From assembly GCA_037576195.1 (NCBI GenBank), contig CM075102.1:45070745-45134744 (forward strand): 64,000 nt of DNA, written 5' to 3'. Under the pieces are notes generated by a model. It was given only the letters and a program-made list of their open reading frames with translations. It made no database searches and was not told where the DNA came from. Positions 24,783 through 36,622 of this stretch are shown piece after piece. The position numbers were made by a program, and so were the translations under genes. Each line of letters starts with the position of its first letter. Within the stretch, counting starts at the first letter, position 1. The DNA comes from Phytoseiulus persimilis (taxonomy: Eukaryota > Arthropoda > Arachnida > Mesostigmata > Phytoseiidae).

Positions 24783-26920
24783 GGCAGCGCTAGAGAGCGG
24801 CTGGAAGAGAGGCAAGAGGAGCGAATTGTTTACTTTCTATGGTATCGAATTTCCTCTCGGAGGAGCCATAAAACCGGAGAGATGCACTTCTCATCAGGTT
24901 AGTCACGCAGATCATTTTAAGCACTCCGTTCTTGCTGATCCTGACGTCGTACGTGGATCAGAAGGCTCCCTTCTCGGATAGCCTCCGAAAATCCCCGAGT
25001 GGCATCTTGAAATAACAGTGTCTAGATTCCAGAAGAGTGCCCGGCGTAGCACAAAGGTTGAGGCTGCATCCAAACCGCTGAAGAGTGTGACCGTGGGTTC
25101 CATCATCTCCATTGGGTTGTTCAGGCGCTGTCATCGTTCATTCATGTCAGATCCGCCGAGAGTATACGAACACATGCGGCGAGTACTCGGAGAAAGAAGA
25201 CGCCTGGTCGAGCAGAACGTTCGCGAGGTCAACTCGCGAAACCACGCGCGCTATTTCATTGTTATTGTCATCCGCGAGGACATGCCACAGCAGATAATAG
25301 ACGTGAAGCTCATCGGGACATAACTCGAGCCCGATCGACAACTAAATGAGCGACAGCACCCAAGAGCAGCCGTAGTGAATGTTCTCCTCGTCTCGGTTCG
25401 ACGGAACCTTCGTCGTATTTTAAAGTTTCGGTTTCGTGGTATCGTATATCTCGTAGAGCTTTCTTCTTCCCCTCCCAAACACGAGGACCCAGAACAATGC
25501 ATCGGTCCGCTCAAGGACCAGAGTTGGAACGATCGATGAGAACGCAATTGTCTCAGAAAGCATGATGGGTGCCGACTTGTTCTTGGTTGCCTCTCCCTAG
25601 ACCGTAGTTGGGCTTCGCGATCAGCCGCGAATCTCAGAACCGGTAGTCTGTGGTCTTCAGAAAGCCGCAATCAGTGACCGTGTGTTCTCCGCAGGGGGAT
25701 CGCATTTTCCACATGCCCGTGCGACACACGAGCGAGAGAAATCGATTTTTATGCGGCAATCGATCTTTCCCATAGATTGTAAGTCATGAAACTGAAGACT
25801 CCAAACACTTGAACGGGATTTGGTCGGCCAATAGTCATGTACTGTGGCGACAGTCGAACCCGCCTGTCAGTTAGTCAGCTGACTGACGCCTCACCGCGGC
25901 TGATTGAGTTATTCGGCAAGCGGCATGTTTCTGTCGGTGAACAGAACAAACAACAACGACGAAACGAAGCGCAAAGGCGTGACCACGCACAGCGTTCATT
26001 GTTACGACTCATGATCAGGGACGGTCTGATCAGACGTACGAGAACAGCAGCAAACAATTCTTTCATATGCGAGAGAGTCAACCTGGATTCTTGGAATGCG
26101 CAAATCGAGTTGCGCTGGCGTGTTCTTGAGTACATGCAGACCACCAGTTGTTCAATGTTCCGTTGACCATTCACCTCTTGGTCCAGACTACGTTCGCGGA
26201 TTGCATCAGGTACAACAGAGTCGGCGGGAACAACAGAGTTCCCATCATCGATGAGGAATGTCTCAGACTCAGTCCGTTTGACATGGAGATAAAATTGGAT
26301 GCGTAAACGTAGGACCGGGCGGAATCGTGAATTGGATCGGCCGAAACTAACAGAATGAGTCCGCTGGGTGATCAGTCAGCTGGCGAGCGAGAGATACTCC
26401 ACAAAACATAGTATAGAGGAGACGAAACTCCCCACCGGACCTACCGGTTTTGCAAATGGACATTCCCTGAACCATCGTTCCGGATCAGATGCGAGGCTAA
26501 GTCTGATCGACTTGTTCTCGCTCGCGACTGCTCGCTTAGTTACCTCGACCCTGGGCCGCGTTGGCTCGAAAACAGGTTTCTCGGGATTGCACTGTAAAAC
26601 AAAACTCTCACAAATCCGTGCGACCACAACAACACAAATATTTCTCCTCCTCTTCTCTCTTTTTGTTTGACAGAATTCTTCTGCTAGAGACAAGAGTGAG
26701 TGAGGGAGCACATCAAAACGACGACTTGTTTACACCATGAACGTATGTTTGGTGGGAGAGAACCCAGGCTCAGCGGCGAACAACCGAGGTAGCTCTGCGC
26801 GGTCGACATGAGGCTGAGGCTCGAACTGTGGTCATAACGGAGCTCACCTCGGTCCACGCAAGCATTAATCCTCAGTCAGAACACTGTCTTGGATCGAGTT
26901 TCACTGCTCAGATTTGCGGC

Positions 26921-27035
26921 GGGAAACCCGGAATTTCGAGCCCAACAGCGTACCGAGAGGTTTCCAATCGAACATTTCGGCTGAATAGCATAAAGGGCCT
27001 TCATCAGGGCGTGTGCTGTGGAGGAACCTCCCATG
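26921..27035 (-). repeat. Dispersed repeat with a hammerhead-ribozyme-like core, copy 1
   Basis: On the minus strand CCTGATGA is followed by AGGC, a loop, GCC and GAAA (27008 down to 26975). This is the conserved CUGAUGA / stem II / GAAA layout of hammerhead ribozymes, which are known in the terminal repeats of Penelope-like elements and in retrozymes. There is one extra A before stem II, so activity is doubtful. A diverged copy lies on the plus strand at 28377-28450, and both share GATTGGAA-CCT downstream. Confidence 0.4.
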
Positions 27036-28369
27036 TCCGCGTGTAAGACCTTCGCACTCCATCCTCGCAGAGATGCTGCACGAATCCCAAGCTGGGATGA
27101 TTCTATTCTGGAGTAATCTGCTTTTCAAACGTCTCAGAGCATCGAAGCATCGCGTGACTGAACTAAATATGGTATAACCCTTATCTGGTCGCGAAACAGC
27201 CCGCTTCTGTCGTCGCGAAATCCTCGCCCCTCTCACTTCTTCCAATATGACATACCATGGGTGAACCATAGAGCTGCAGTTGTTTCACGCCGACCGCACA
27301 GAGGTTTTGCCCGCTAAATTATGGCTGCGCTCATGCCGAACAATGCGTTCATGGTGTAAGCACGTCCTTCTCAAGACTGACTAGGGAAAGCGGCTGGCGA
27401 ACACGTCTGACCTGAGCCGTACTCTTTGGGGCTCGTAATTCGCTCCTCGACATGAATCGCCTGAAAATATTTCCCGTGCCCTGAGCTTCAGGAGAGTTGT
27501 GTTCCCAAGGATCATCGATGACACAGGGTTGTGTGCAACAGTTCCCCGTGGAGCTTCGGGGGGCTTATCATTTCTGTTTTCTGATCTTCGATTTCCTCTG
27601 ATTCGATGTTGAACGATTCGAGAGGTCAATCCCAGGAGTTCACATGTCCAAGTGTTTTTACCAATTTTGATGGTCTCGTGTTGGAACTGGCAAATACTTC
27701 AAAGCAGACCACTCAAATAGGTCGCGCATCGCTGTCATCCTAGCTGAAGAGCAGCCGATGGCAGGGTGGTGCGGATCGAATCCCCTGAGACATACCTTCT
27801 GCTTCTCTGTTCCTGGTTGAGAGCCTGTTCACGCTACTGAAGCGGAGTTCTCTGATTTCCTGTCCAGCCAACTGCCGGTCACGGCAGCCGGGCGCGCAGC
27901 CAGGCGTTTTCTGAAGGGGCGAGGCGGGAGAGACCCAAGAAAGAATGGAGTTCGCGAGCGTGGAATCAACCTCAATAGGTCTGAATCGCTGTGACATTCG
28001 CGCATTCGTAACAGCAGATGAACAAAACAGCGTCAGGGCGCCGTACGAATGCAATCCAGGTAGCAGTAGTTGAAAGCCTCGGAGCGACTTTCGTCCTCGA
28101 CTCACACGCGGCGATCCTCCGTTTGGAACCGCTCATGTCGGAGCAATCTTATCGAGCTCACAGTAAATGATACCTGAGCTGATCACCGCTTAACTCACCA
28201 ACGTCAGTAAGCTCCGAGCCGAAGTATCATTTGTCGAATCTTGAAATACTTTTTGTCGAGGATCGCCATTGTTATGTAACCACCATGCATCAACTCATGG
28301 ATATATCGATGAGTGATGCTCCTTTGCCGGGGGAATTCAGAAATTGTGCCACGAGCTGAGGTACAGAAC

Positions 28370-28450
28370 GGACACTTGCTTGATCTCCATGCTGCTCAGC
28401 GGAATGCTAGTTCCTCGCACCGGATCAACTGTGCACTACTATGATTGGAA
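28370..28450 (+). repeat. Dispersed repeat with a hammerhead-like core, copy 2 (diverged)
   Basis: CTTGATC, a short loop around ATGCTGCTCAGC, then GGAATG, followed by GATTGGAAGCCC. It lines up with the minus-strand copy near 27.0 kb but the core bases are changed, so it looks inactive. Confidence 0.35.
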
Positions 28451-28805
28451 GCCCTTGCAAATGGCTCTTGTAAAGTCACGCGGGATACAGCATCGGAGCC
28501 AATGCGATGTGACATTCTTACACTCTAACTACATGCAAGAACCCGGGTTTGAACAGCCAATAATAATCTCGGCGAGAACATCCCTCGCGGTTTGCCAGGC
28601 AGATTGAATTGTATGTGAAATTTGGACTACTGGAGACGTGACACAAAGTCGGTAGCCGTCGCACATGCCCGCTAGTCATACTGGGCAGGGAGTTTCTCCA
28701 CTCCTCATCTTTTGCTGTTTACTTCGTGGGGAATGATCGGATCAGAAATTCATTTTCTGCGACCGATAACCGGAGGCGTGGTGCGTGTTTCGTTCAGAGT
28801 TGGGA

Positions 28806-29120
28806 CGCTTCGCGTGCGCCCGGAATTCCTTATTCGACTTCCAGAACCTTCTCCAGCCCTCTTTCCAGCGTGATGAATTCTACAAACAGTCGTCTGGTGC
28901 CCTCAGGTCGCTTGGACCCCTTCGATTGCCCGAGAATTTCCATCGCGTCGAAACTCTTCAGGACCGCAACGTTGCTTGCCGCAAGCCAGCAGAGCTCCTC
29001 AATCTTCGGAAACTGCGCCGGAATGTCTCTCCGCATCCCTACCTCCAGCTTATCACGCACCGTTGAGTTGATACCGAAGCCAGCGGTCCGCCACGAGTTC
29101 TCCACTGGCGTCCGTTGCAC
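28806..29120 (-). CDS. Unidentified open reading frame, possibly element-derived
   Basis: The minus strand reads a balanced protein (GFGINSTVRDKLEVGMRRD, PAQFPKIEELCWLAA, ILGQSKGSKRPEGTRRLF) up to a stop near 28806. Composition looks like real protein, whereas the longer plus-strand frame over the same DNA is serine-rich and looks like its shadow. I do not recognise the family. Upstream on the same strand a second protein-like run (ELEERISTAVTLEHRLGLL) is out of frame or in another exon. It lies just before LINE remains, so it may be part of an element. Confidence 0.28.
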
Positions 29121-29570
29121 GTGCTTGGAGCACTCCTCCGGCCTTCGAGGTCAAGAAGACCAAGGCGGTGTTCAAGCGTTACCGCCGTCGAGATCCTCTC
29201 CTCGAGCTCCCTCGCCTCTTCCCCCTTATTTTCGCCTTATTGCAGCTTCCCTCATTAACGCCTCCGCTGCATGTGTCGCCCCCCCCCCTACTTCCGCGCT
29301 CAGTCCGAATCAATATTGCATCCTTCGCCTCCCTTGCCTTGGTTTAGGAGCTTCTGAAGCTGGCGTTCAGCCAGAATGAGTATGACCTTACCCAGGTCTT
29401 TTAGCTCCACCTTGTTATCCTGAGCTCTACACTGATTTTAGAGTTTCTCGATGTATTTTTCCACATAGGATGCTCAAGAAGAGCTCCTGCTAGAGCTGGA
29501 TTCCGTCCTTGTCTCTCCCCACGTTAGCCCCCCTGGCTCTGCCCCATCTGGGTCGCCCCGTCTCCTTGGG

Positions 29571-30180
29571 TTAGCGCCAGGTATCTATGACATTGACATA
29601 CCAGGTCTCACGGATAATCGAAGCCACCCGGAGGGAGGAAGTCGACACAGTGTCGCTGGCTATCCCTAGCGGATACGACGTAACCATCTTCCGCAAGATT
29701 CTCGAGGTGGAGTCGTGCGCATGGCCGGAAATCAGCTTCAACATATGTGCCAAGGGTAAATCGCAAAGAGCGCCCAGACCGAGGGAGAGCTCTGTTCCCC
29801 GCCCGGGGCTCTGCATCATGGTCAACACGGGGGGAAGAGCCTACGCCGAGGCCCTAGGACTCTACAGCAGAAAGTCAACCCCTCACAACAAGGAGTCCGG
29901 GTCTCTGAATCGTCCAAAACGGCCACTGGCGAGATCCTGCTCAAAGTCCAAGCCATCTCTCCGGATGCAAAAGCGAACTTCACTGAGGCTGTTCGACAGG
30001 AGACCCACCTTGGCCCATCCGTTAATATATCGGATAGCAGGACGACCGTCATCATAAGAGACATCGATGACTCAGTGAAACCAGGGGATCTCAAGAGAGC
30101 TCCCATGGAGAGGGGGTTCGACGAGAAGACTATCATCATAATGGGCCAAAGAAGTCAAGAAACGAAGCTATCTTTTGGAG
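29571..30180 (+). pseudogene. R1-like LINE ORF1 remnant
   Basis: Frames around 29.82-30.18 kb read GGRAYAEALG, then GEILLKVQAISPDAKANF and TTVIIRDIDDSVKPGDL. That is the order seen in ORF1 of R1-clade LINEs (a Y-A-E/D-A-L motif, then an RNA-binding-like part before the zinc knuckles). The frame changes between the two parts, and no zinc knuckle or ORF2 follows, so this is a broken 5' piece. Confidence 0.5.
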
Positions 30181-31564
30181 ATCCCCTCGGAGACCCCCCG
30201 GCGTGCTCTCCTGCAGAACCTATGCCAGGATGATAGCGGAGACACATTACTGCACATCCTCAACCCCTGTCCCCAGGTCTCCGGCGGACCGGCGGGCCGC
30301 TCTTGCTGCTCAGTCCCCAGAGACCTGGTCGTTATATCGATCTACACCTCGCCGGATTCATCAATTTTGGAGTACGATAAGTTCCTGTCAGACCTCGGCG
30401 TTACTTTCATCATACTTTTTTTCCTATTTGACGCTAAGGATTCATTAGCGCGGCTAAAGGATGATTTACAGCTCTTTCGGAATGATTCCTTTCCTAAACG
30501 AAGCCTAAGCTCATCCCCCAACCTGAAATGTGGCTCGCAGATGGTATCTGACACTACATTCGAATCTGCCCCCCCCCTCGGACTCGCACTCGGGAATTGC
30601 CCGACAACACACTTCATCAGGCTGGAGTCTCGCCGGATCTCGACTTTTGGTTCTCGGCCGTTGGACGGGCCGACGCTGGTGAGCTGTATGCTCAAGGGTT
30701 GTTAGGATAGGCATCATTTTCCGGAGTACGGAATCTGCCGCAGACCGCAATCTGAATTTACGGACCAGCTGCACCGATGAATCATTTTTCCTGGTCCGAT
30801 GGTCCGGAAAGTGATTTTCCGTAGGGAGAGACCCTGCTGGGGCTTTCACACCGCTGCAGCCCTGATTCTGCTGATCCGAACATCCTCCACTGAAGCATTT
30901 CGCTCCACTTTGCCGATCGGATCGGGTCGGACTGCCAAGTCCTGAAAATCACCCGCCCCTGACCGGTCATTTATCGGAACAGTCAGTCCGATAAATCATT
31001 TGCCCTGGTCCGATGGTCCGGAAAGTATTTTCCGGAAAGGTGATTCGAAGGCAAATCTGGCCATACTTCTCCAAACCTGGAGGGGTGATTCCGGGGGCAA
31101 TCTGACAATACTTTTCTGAGTCTGGGGCCTGTTTCCGGGATCGACCTGACCATAGTTTTTGGACTATGAGGGGGTGATTGCGGACTCCATCTGACTATAA
31201 CAACATGTACCAATCAACCGAAAGAGAAGATAGTTTCAGGAATGATGCTGACCCAATGAAGAGAGAGAGAAAAGTGTCTCGATTTCAGGGACCGCGGTCC
31301 AACCGCGCGAAGCGCGCCCGACTCTAGATAGACTCCCTCAGCGACTTCAGCCATGAGATTAACGCCTCGAGAACTGGTTCCGCGTCGAGCTTGTACACGA
31401 AATCGATTTCGGGTCATCACGAGCAGTCATCCCTCGACCGCAAAACGAATGAGGAAAGACACGGAGAACCCACCCAAGCCGAATGAAGCTTGTGTTGAGG
31501 AGAATGGTTTCGGAAGTTCGTTTGCGTCGTGGAATGATATTTTCGAATCGATTCCGCTGAAATT

Positions 31565-32490
31565 TCAGCCAGTGGACATGGAAACCACGCGTTTTCGATT
31601 GGTCCCAGAATCACCCCTCCAGGTGTGGGAAAGTCTGGTCAGAATGGTCGTGGAATCACCCCTCCAGGTTTAGGGAAGCGTGGTCAGATTGGTCCCAGAA
31701 TCAACCCTCCAGGTATGGAGAAGTATGGTCAGATTTGTCTCGGAATCATTCCTCCAGGTTTGGAGAAGTATGGTCAGATTGGTCTCGGGATCAGCCCTCC
31801 AGACTTGGAAAAGTGTGGTCAGATTGGTCTCGGGATCAGCCCTCCAGACTTGGAAAAGTGTTGTCAGATTGGCCCCAGAATCAACCCTTCAGATATGGAG
31901 AAGTATGGTCAGATTGGTCGTGGAATCACCCCTCCAGGTTTAGGGAAGCGTGGTCAGATTGGTCCCGGAATCAGCCCTCCAGACTTGGAAAAGTGCGGTC
32001 AGATTGGTCTCGGAATCAGCCCTCCAGACTTGGAAAAGTGCGGTCAGATTGGTCTCGGAATCAGCCCTCCAGACTTGGAAAAGTGTTGTCAGATTGGTCT
32101 CGGAATCATCCCTCCAGGTTTGGAAAAGTATGGTCAGATTGGTCCCAGATTCAACCCTCCAGGTGTGGGAAAGTCTGGTCAGACTGGTCCCGGAATCAGC
32201 CCTCCAGACTTGGAAAAGTGTTGTCAGATTGGTCTCGGAATCATCCCTCCAGGTGTAGGAAAGTCTGGTTAGACTGGTCCCAGAATCAACCCTCCAGGTG
32301 TGGGAAAGTCTGGTCAGACTGGTCCCGGAATCAGCCCTCCAGACTTGGAAAAGTGTTGTCAGATTGGTCTCGGAATCATCCCTCCAGGTGTGGGAAAGTC
32401 TTGTCAGACTGGTCCCGGAATCAGCCCTCCAGACTTGGAGAAGTGTGGTCAGATTGGTCCCGGAATCATTTCTCCAGGTCAGATTTATCA
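31565..32490 (+). repeat. 45-bp minisatellite, about 20 units
   Basis: The unit is GGTCAGATTGGTCTCGG... plus AATCAGCCCTCCAGACTTGG, about 45 bases. Because 45 is a multiple of three, several frames on both strands stay open for hundreds of codons (for example EKCGQIGLGISPPDL repeated), so length of open frame is no evidence of a gene here. Units fall into subtypes (PPDLEKC, PPGLEKY, PPGVGKS) in a higher-order order. Confidence 0.95.
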
Positions 32491-32506
32491 AATTCTAGAA
32501 ATTGCA

Positions 32507-32820
32507 TCAATCAGCCCATAGATAAGCCCTCAGTGTACGTCGGGATCTTGGGTCCCCCGCCAACTCGGCTCCAGCCAGCGGCTCATGCTGCCCAGCACCG
32601 ACGTCGCGTTGCCCCGCCGAACATCCAAGGCGCTGAGGCGAGAAGCGCCTCAGCCTTTTGTCTCCCGTTGCCCGCTCGAGGGCCTCCGCAACCTGAGCAA
32701 TCAGGGTCCTGGTAAGGGTGCCGGGACCACCCATAGTCTCGAATGCGGACGGCGGAAATAGATACCCGCTTGCCAGCGCGGCATACTTGTTTATTTTCGC
32801 CGCCTCCGCCCTTGCAACGG
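32507..32820 (-). pseudogene. C-terminal tail of a retrotransposon-type protein, inserted in the minisatellite
   Basis: The minus strand reads ARAEAAKINKYAALASGYLF, then PSAFETMGGPG and a TGDKRL...RFSPQRL-type end. This resembles the C-terminal tail often found after reverse transcriptase in invertebrate mobile elements. Only the tail is present, and the array resumes on both sides. Family not assigned. Confidence 0.35.
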
Positions 32821-33566
32821 CAATGGTCAAATTGGTCCTGGAATAATCCATCCAGGGTTGGAAAAGTATGGTCAGATTGGCCCTGGAATCATCCATCCAG
32901 GGTTGGAAAAGTATGGTCAGATTGGCCCTGGAATCACCCCTCCGGAAAATCACTTTCCGGGCCATCGGACCCGGGCAAATTATTTATCGGACTGACTGGT
33001 CCGATGAATGATTGGTCTGGGCGGATGATTTTCAGGACTTGGCATTCCGATCCGATCGGCAGTGCGGTGCCGAATGTTTCAGTGGAGGATGTTCGGATCA
33101 GCAGAATCAGGGCTGAAGCGGGGTGGAATCCCTTAGCAGATAAACATTTCGTCTCCACTGGTGGTGTGCGCAAACGCATTTCTCTCAAACCTCTCGACGT
33201 CTTGCGATGGTGTGACACTGCTGTCTCTCAGCAGTAGTTCCCGAAGCAGGGGACGGGCAGTCCAGCGTAGTCGGCCGAAGGCCGGCTGGTTATCTCATGA
33301 ATATCGACATGCTTCTCCCGGACGAGGGCAATCGGAGCGAGGTGCCATTCCCCCGGATAGTTCGTAGCACAAGTTACGCGGCTCCGATAATGATTCCATG
33401 AAGTTCGAGAGTACGTTTCTAGCTCTGTCGCGTTCGCCATTGCGTCGAAGGTTTTGCTCCCACAGGTGGTTCATCACTTGTCTTTCCATCGTTTCCACGG
33501 AAAGATCTGCTAGACATCTCTTCAAGGAGTTTCTTCAATTGGAAGCGTTGAGCATGTATGCGCCGT

Positions 33567-36310
33567 GGTTATGCCTCGTTTCCCCGACTCTCCTTCCCCC
33601 GATTCTCCCTGCTTTCCAAAATCTCGTTTCGCTGACTCAGTCCTCTTCCATAGACTCCCCGAATCCTCTAGCGCCGTTCGTTGAGTCCCAATCAGAGAAC
33701 ATTTCATGCATAGCACTGGTTGTCGACTTGGAGTCTGCGGCGGCCCATTTAGTAACGGAAAGAGCATTGGTGGGGCCAATGATAACGGGGTGGTTCTCGC
33801 AGTGGAAAAATTATCTATTTTGAAGCAAGCGAGGGGGTGAATTTAACATGGATAGGAAAATGTCGACTGAGGACAACTTCCAAGATGTAGAAGCATTGGC
33901 TTGCGGAGCGAGATCCGGCCTGCAGCGGGTGGACGCTGGTTGGGACCCGACGCTCATCACGTCATCTTGAAGATGCTGTTACGCGATAACTCCAAGGATC
34001 CCGTCGCCCATCTAACATCAGCTGATTCCGTCAAGATCACTGACTCATCAGGAGGGAATCCTTCGATCAGTAAAGTCGGCCATGCACGCGAGCTGGAGTA
34101 CCTCTCTCTCCGTGGGAGATCGGAGCGAACGTTTGGGTGTCTATCGCTGGAACAGTCTTCTTGTCTTGGATCTACCCGACTTTCTCCTGAATCATGAAGC
34201 CGATCAAGCTGCGGGGCACTCGATCCGGTTCAGCGCCATACGAATCGTTTGGTAATTATCGGATCTTCCGCTTGTGCTGGATAAGTTCTGATCTCGAAAT
34301 GTGTCGATATCTAGTTTCCTTGCGAGAACACTTCGATGAAGTTTCCACTGCCTCCAACAGCCCCAAGGTCAGCGGGCCCGACGCTTCGTGAGCTCACGGT
34401 GGCCGTGTGGTTGGCGCGCGCTCTCATGACTGCCGCCATGTTTCCAAGGGGTCACCGAGCGGCGCCGCGGCCGCGCAAGGTTTGAAAAGTAACGAACTTC
34501 CTACGCCGCGGAGATGGCAGTGCAAGAAGTGCTTTCGAAAAGGGGCAAACCCCTCTACTTGGTGGACAGCTACCTCTATGAAATCGAAAAGAAGGCCTCC
34601 ACGGAGTACGGTGAGAAGTTGTACTGCCGATGTGTACTCACGAGAGATAAAGGCTGTCGAGCTAGGTGTACGATTCTCGCAACACCGGACCTCGTCGTGA
34701 AAAGCAAGCCGAGCGACCATGACCACGAACCTGCCACTCCGGATTTCATGCGTCGAACAGCACATCAGAAGATGAAGATAGCTGTGGTTTCTCAAGCCGA
34801 GAGAGGCGTGAAACAAGTCTATTCTCAAACTCTAGTCGCAGTTGTGGAGGAATTCCAGGCGTCGCACGACGATGAAGAAATCGGGGTCTCGATGCCGACA
34901 TACGATGCTGCTCGATCCTCCCTGTACCGGGCACGGTCGAAGATCAGGCCGTCCCTGCCTAAGTCGAGACAAGATATCGTACTCGAAGGACCCTGGAGAA
35001 GAACGAGGGCAGGCGAAGAGTTCTTGTTGTTCGATGAAGGAACGAACCAAAGGCTTCTAGGTTTCAGCACAGCTGAGATGATCGAAGTTCTGTGCAGCGC
35101 ACCGATTGTCTACATGGATGGGACTTTCAGCGTGGTCCCTCGCTTGTTCCACCAGCTCTACAGCCTTCACGCCATGTTCAAGAATCAGATGGTTCCTCTG
35201 GTTTTCTTCCTGCTTCCCGATAAACAGAAAGAAACGTACCTCAAGATGTTTGAGCTTTTGAAGAACTACGCAATCTCTGTGGGGGAGATCTTCGATGCTC
35301 CCACTTTCCAGATTGATTTCGAGATTGGCATGTTGAGAGCCATCGAGCAAGAATTCTCAACGGCAGAAATAAGAGGATGCACTTTCCACTTCACACAATG
35401 TCTTTGGAGAAAAGCTCAATCAGTGGGACTGAGCCGCTTCTACGCAGACGCCGGAGTCAAAAGGTTTGTCCGCTCGTGTATGGCGCTCGCCCTGGTGCCT
35501 CTCAGTCAAATTGATGATGCCTGGCTTGCGATCGAAGCCGAATCGCCTGGCATCGAACACGTAGCCCATCAGCAGCTGGAAGCGTTCAAGACATACTTCA
35601 TCGACACATGGTTGGAAAACGCGACGGTCTTCCCCAGAGGTCTTTGGAACCACTATAGAAATTACGGACCTCGAACCACCAATCATCTTGAAGGTTGGCA
35701 TCAGGCTCTGAGTGTTGCCCTCCACGGCAGAAAAACACGTCAATCTCTTCGAGATGATTGAAGAACTACAGGAACAGCAGGCGAAATACAATTCTCAGAT
35801 GTTGATGCTCCGAATGGGGCAGTATCCGCCGCGGAAATCCAACAAATACGAGGTCCTCAACAAACGCCTCATCACCTTTGTGGATGAATACGAATCCGAT
35901 CAATTGACATTGGTCCAATATATTCATAATGTCGCTTTCAACCTACACTTCTAAAGAGCACAAGGTATCCCAAGTCAATAAACCTGCTATACATTCTTGT
36001 GTTCGAGTGTCATTATTAGTGAAGCGCTACTCTTCACATTGGATTGGTCACAGATTGCTGAGATTGATGACTGAGGAAACTGGAACTTATCGTTCTTCGC
36101 GCGACACTGGAGAGTCCTCCAATCTGATAGAAAGTTCGGTTTTCAAGAGAATACGAAGGGCGCTGCAGGAAAAGAAGAAGACTTGGGGGAGGATTGAGGG
36201 GAAACGAGTTTCAGGGAAACTGGATTCGGGGAAACGAGTTTCAGGGAAACTGGATTCGGGAAAACGAGTTTGAGGGAAACGGGATTCGGGAAAACGAGAT
36301 TCGGGTAACC
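33567..36310 (+). mobile_element. Mutator-like element (MULE) with FLYWCH transposase
   Basis: The left end (GGTTATGCCTCGTTTCCCCG, then CTCTCCTTCCCCCGATTCTCC) and right end (36190-36310, rows of GGGAAACGAG/GGATTCGGG ending GGTAACC) are inverted, repeat-rich termini. The transposase gene lies between. The right end is a tandem of about 36-bp units with GGGAAAC. No exact 8-10 bp target duplication is left, so the copy is not recent. Confidence 0.65.
34514..35954 (+). pseudogene. MULE transposase with N-terminal FLYWCH-type zinc finger, one frameshift
   Basis: The first 415 codons (34514-35761) are open. FLYWCH-like finger at residues about 8-75 (KPLYLVDSYLYEIEKK, YCRC, CRARC, SDHDHEP). The MULE catalytic domain follows at about 195-300: YMDGTFSVVPRLFHQLYSLH, VPLVFFLLPDK, FQIDFEIGMLRAI and GCTFHFTQCLWRK, giving the D-D-E-type layout and the C...H pair. 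Near the conserved NHLEGWH motif (about 35690-35745) the frame shifts by one; the C-terminal part continues as EKHVNLFEMIEELQEQQ...FNLHF with a stop at 35954. The single shift suggests a fairly young copy, though it would make no full-length protein. The enzyme would cut and join the TIRs of its own family. Confidence 0.8.
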
Positions 36311-36399
36311 GAGACGGTACCATGCTTCGTAGATTGCAAGGTGCCAGGAAGTGCTGTTCGACTCTGACTCGAAATCTCAGCCACTGTACATCGTTGAAT

Positions 36400-36443
36400 C
36401 ATTCAGCTGAGTTCCCGGATGCATCCCGGAACTCGGCTGAATG
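36400..36443. repeat. Near-perfect palindrome
   Basis: CATTCAGCTGAGTTCCCGGA and the inverted TCCCGGAACTCGGCTGAATG meet at a tiny centre, giving arms of about 20 bases with few mismatches. It lies just outside the MULE right end. Confidence 0.7.
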
Positions 36444-36622
36444 ACGTCAATCCCTGGAGACCACTGTGGACAACGCGGACGAAGTCGAAGTCTTGCGTTC
36501 AGGCAGCGCTCGGAACAGGAGACGTTGTCCTCAAAACTAAGCCAGACTAAGTTCTGAGTGTCAATCTGATAGACGGCAGTCCCAGAACATTCTGGACATT
36601 TCGCAGAGCTCGAAGAGCTCAT
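36440..36622 (-). CDS. Short unidentified frame with Cys-x2-Cys
   Basis: It starts at an ATG at 36622 and reads SSSSSAKCPECSGTAVYQID, then LVWLSFEDNVSCSERC. Two C-x2/3-C pairs around an aromatic stretch recall a zinc ribbon, as in Merlin/ISXO2-type transposases or small zinc proteins. It runs into the palindrome and has no wider support. Confidence 0.2.

Larger units (their letters stand above)
24783..28800. other. Upstream of the DOCK gene; no clear gene
   Basis: The DOCK promoter should lie just above 24782. A minus-strand stretch at 25150-25320 (DELHVYYLLWHVLADDNNN...) has protein-like composition but no recognised family and no good start. Hammerhead-like repeats (near 27.0 and 28.39 kb) are listed separately. 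The rest shows only short frames. Confidence 0.4.
30838..33138. mobile_element. Foldback-like element with long inverted ends and a 45-bp minisatellite core
   Basis: The left arm (about 30838-31045) and right arm (about 32935-33138) are inverted copies over about 200 bases. Both carry the GATCCGAACATCCTCC / GGAGGATGTTCGGATC block, the GATCGG motif and GGTCCGAT...TTTCCGG. Inside each arm the 45-bp repeat begins in the matching inverted direction (31046-31200 minus; 32820-32935 plus), and the main array fills the middle. No transposase is inside. This resembles foldback transposons, whose long ends contain tandem repeats. Target duplications were not found. Confidence 0.6.

Noticed and set aside
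25837-26166. A 109-codon plus-strand frame
   Set aside because: No start context, domain, splice partner or signal peptide.
28726-29379. A 217-codon plus-strand frame
   Set aside because: Its serine-rich make-up is typical of an antisense shadow; the minus strand reads better protein.
31735-32715. A 326-codon open frame and similar long frames on both strands
   Set aside because: They are by-products of a 45-bp tandem repeat, whose length is a multiple of three, so any stop-free frame stays open.
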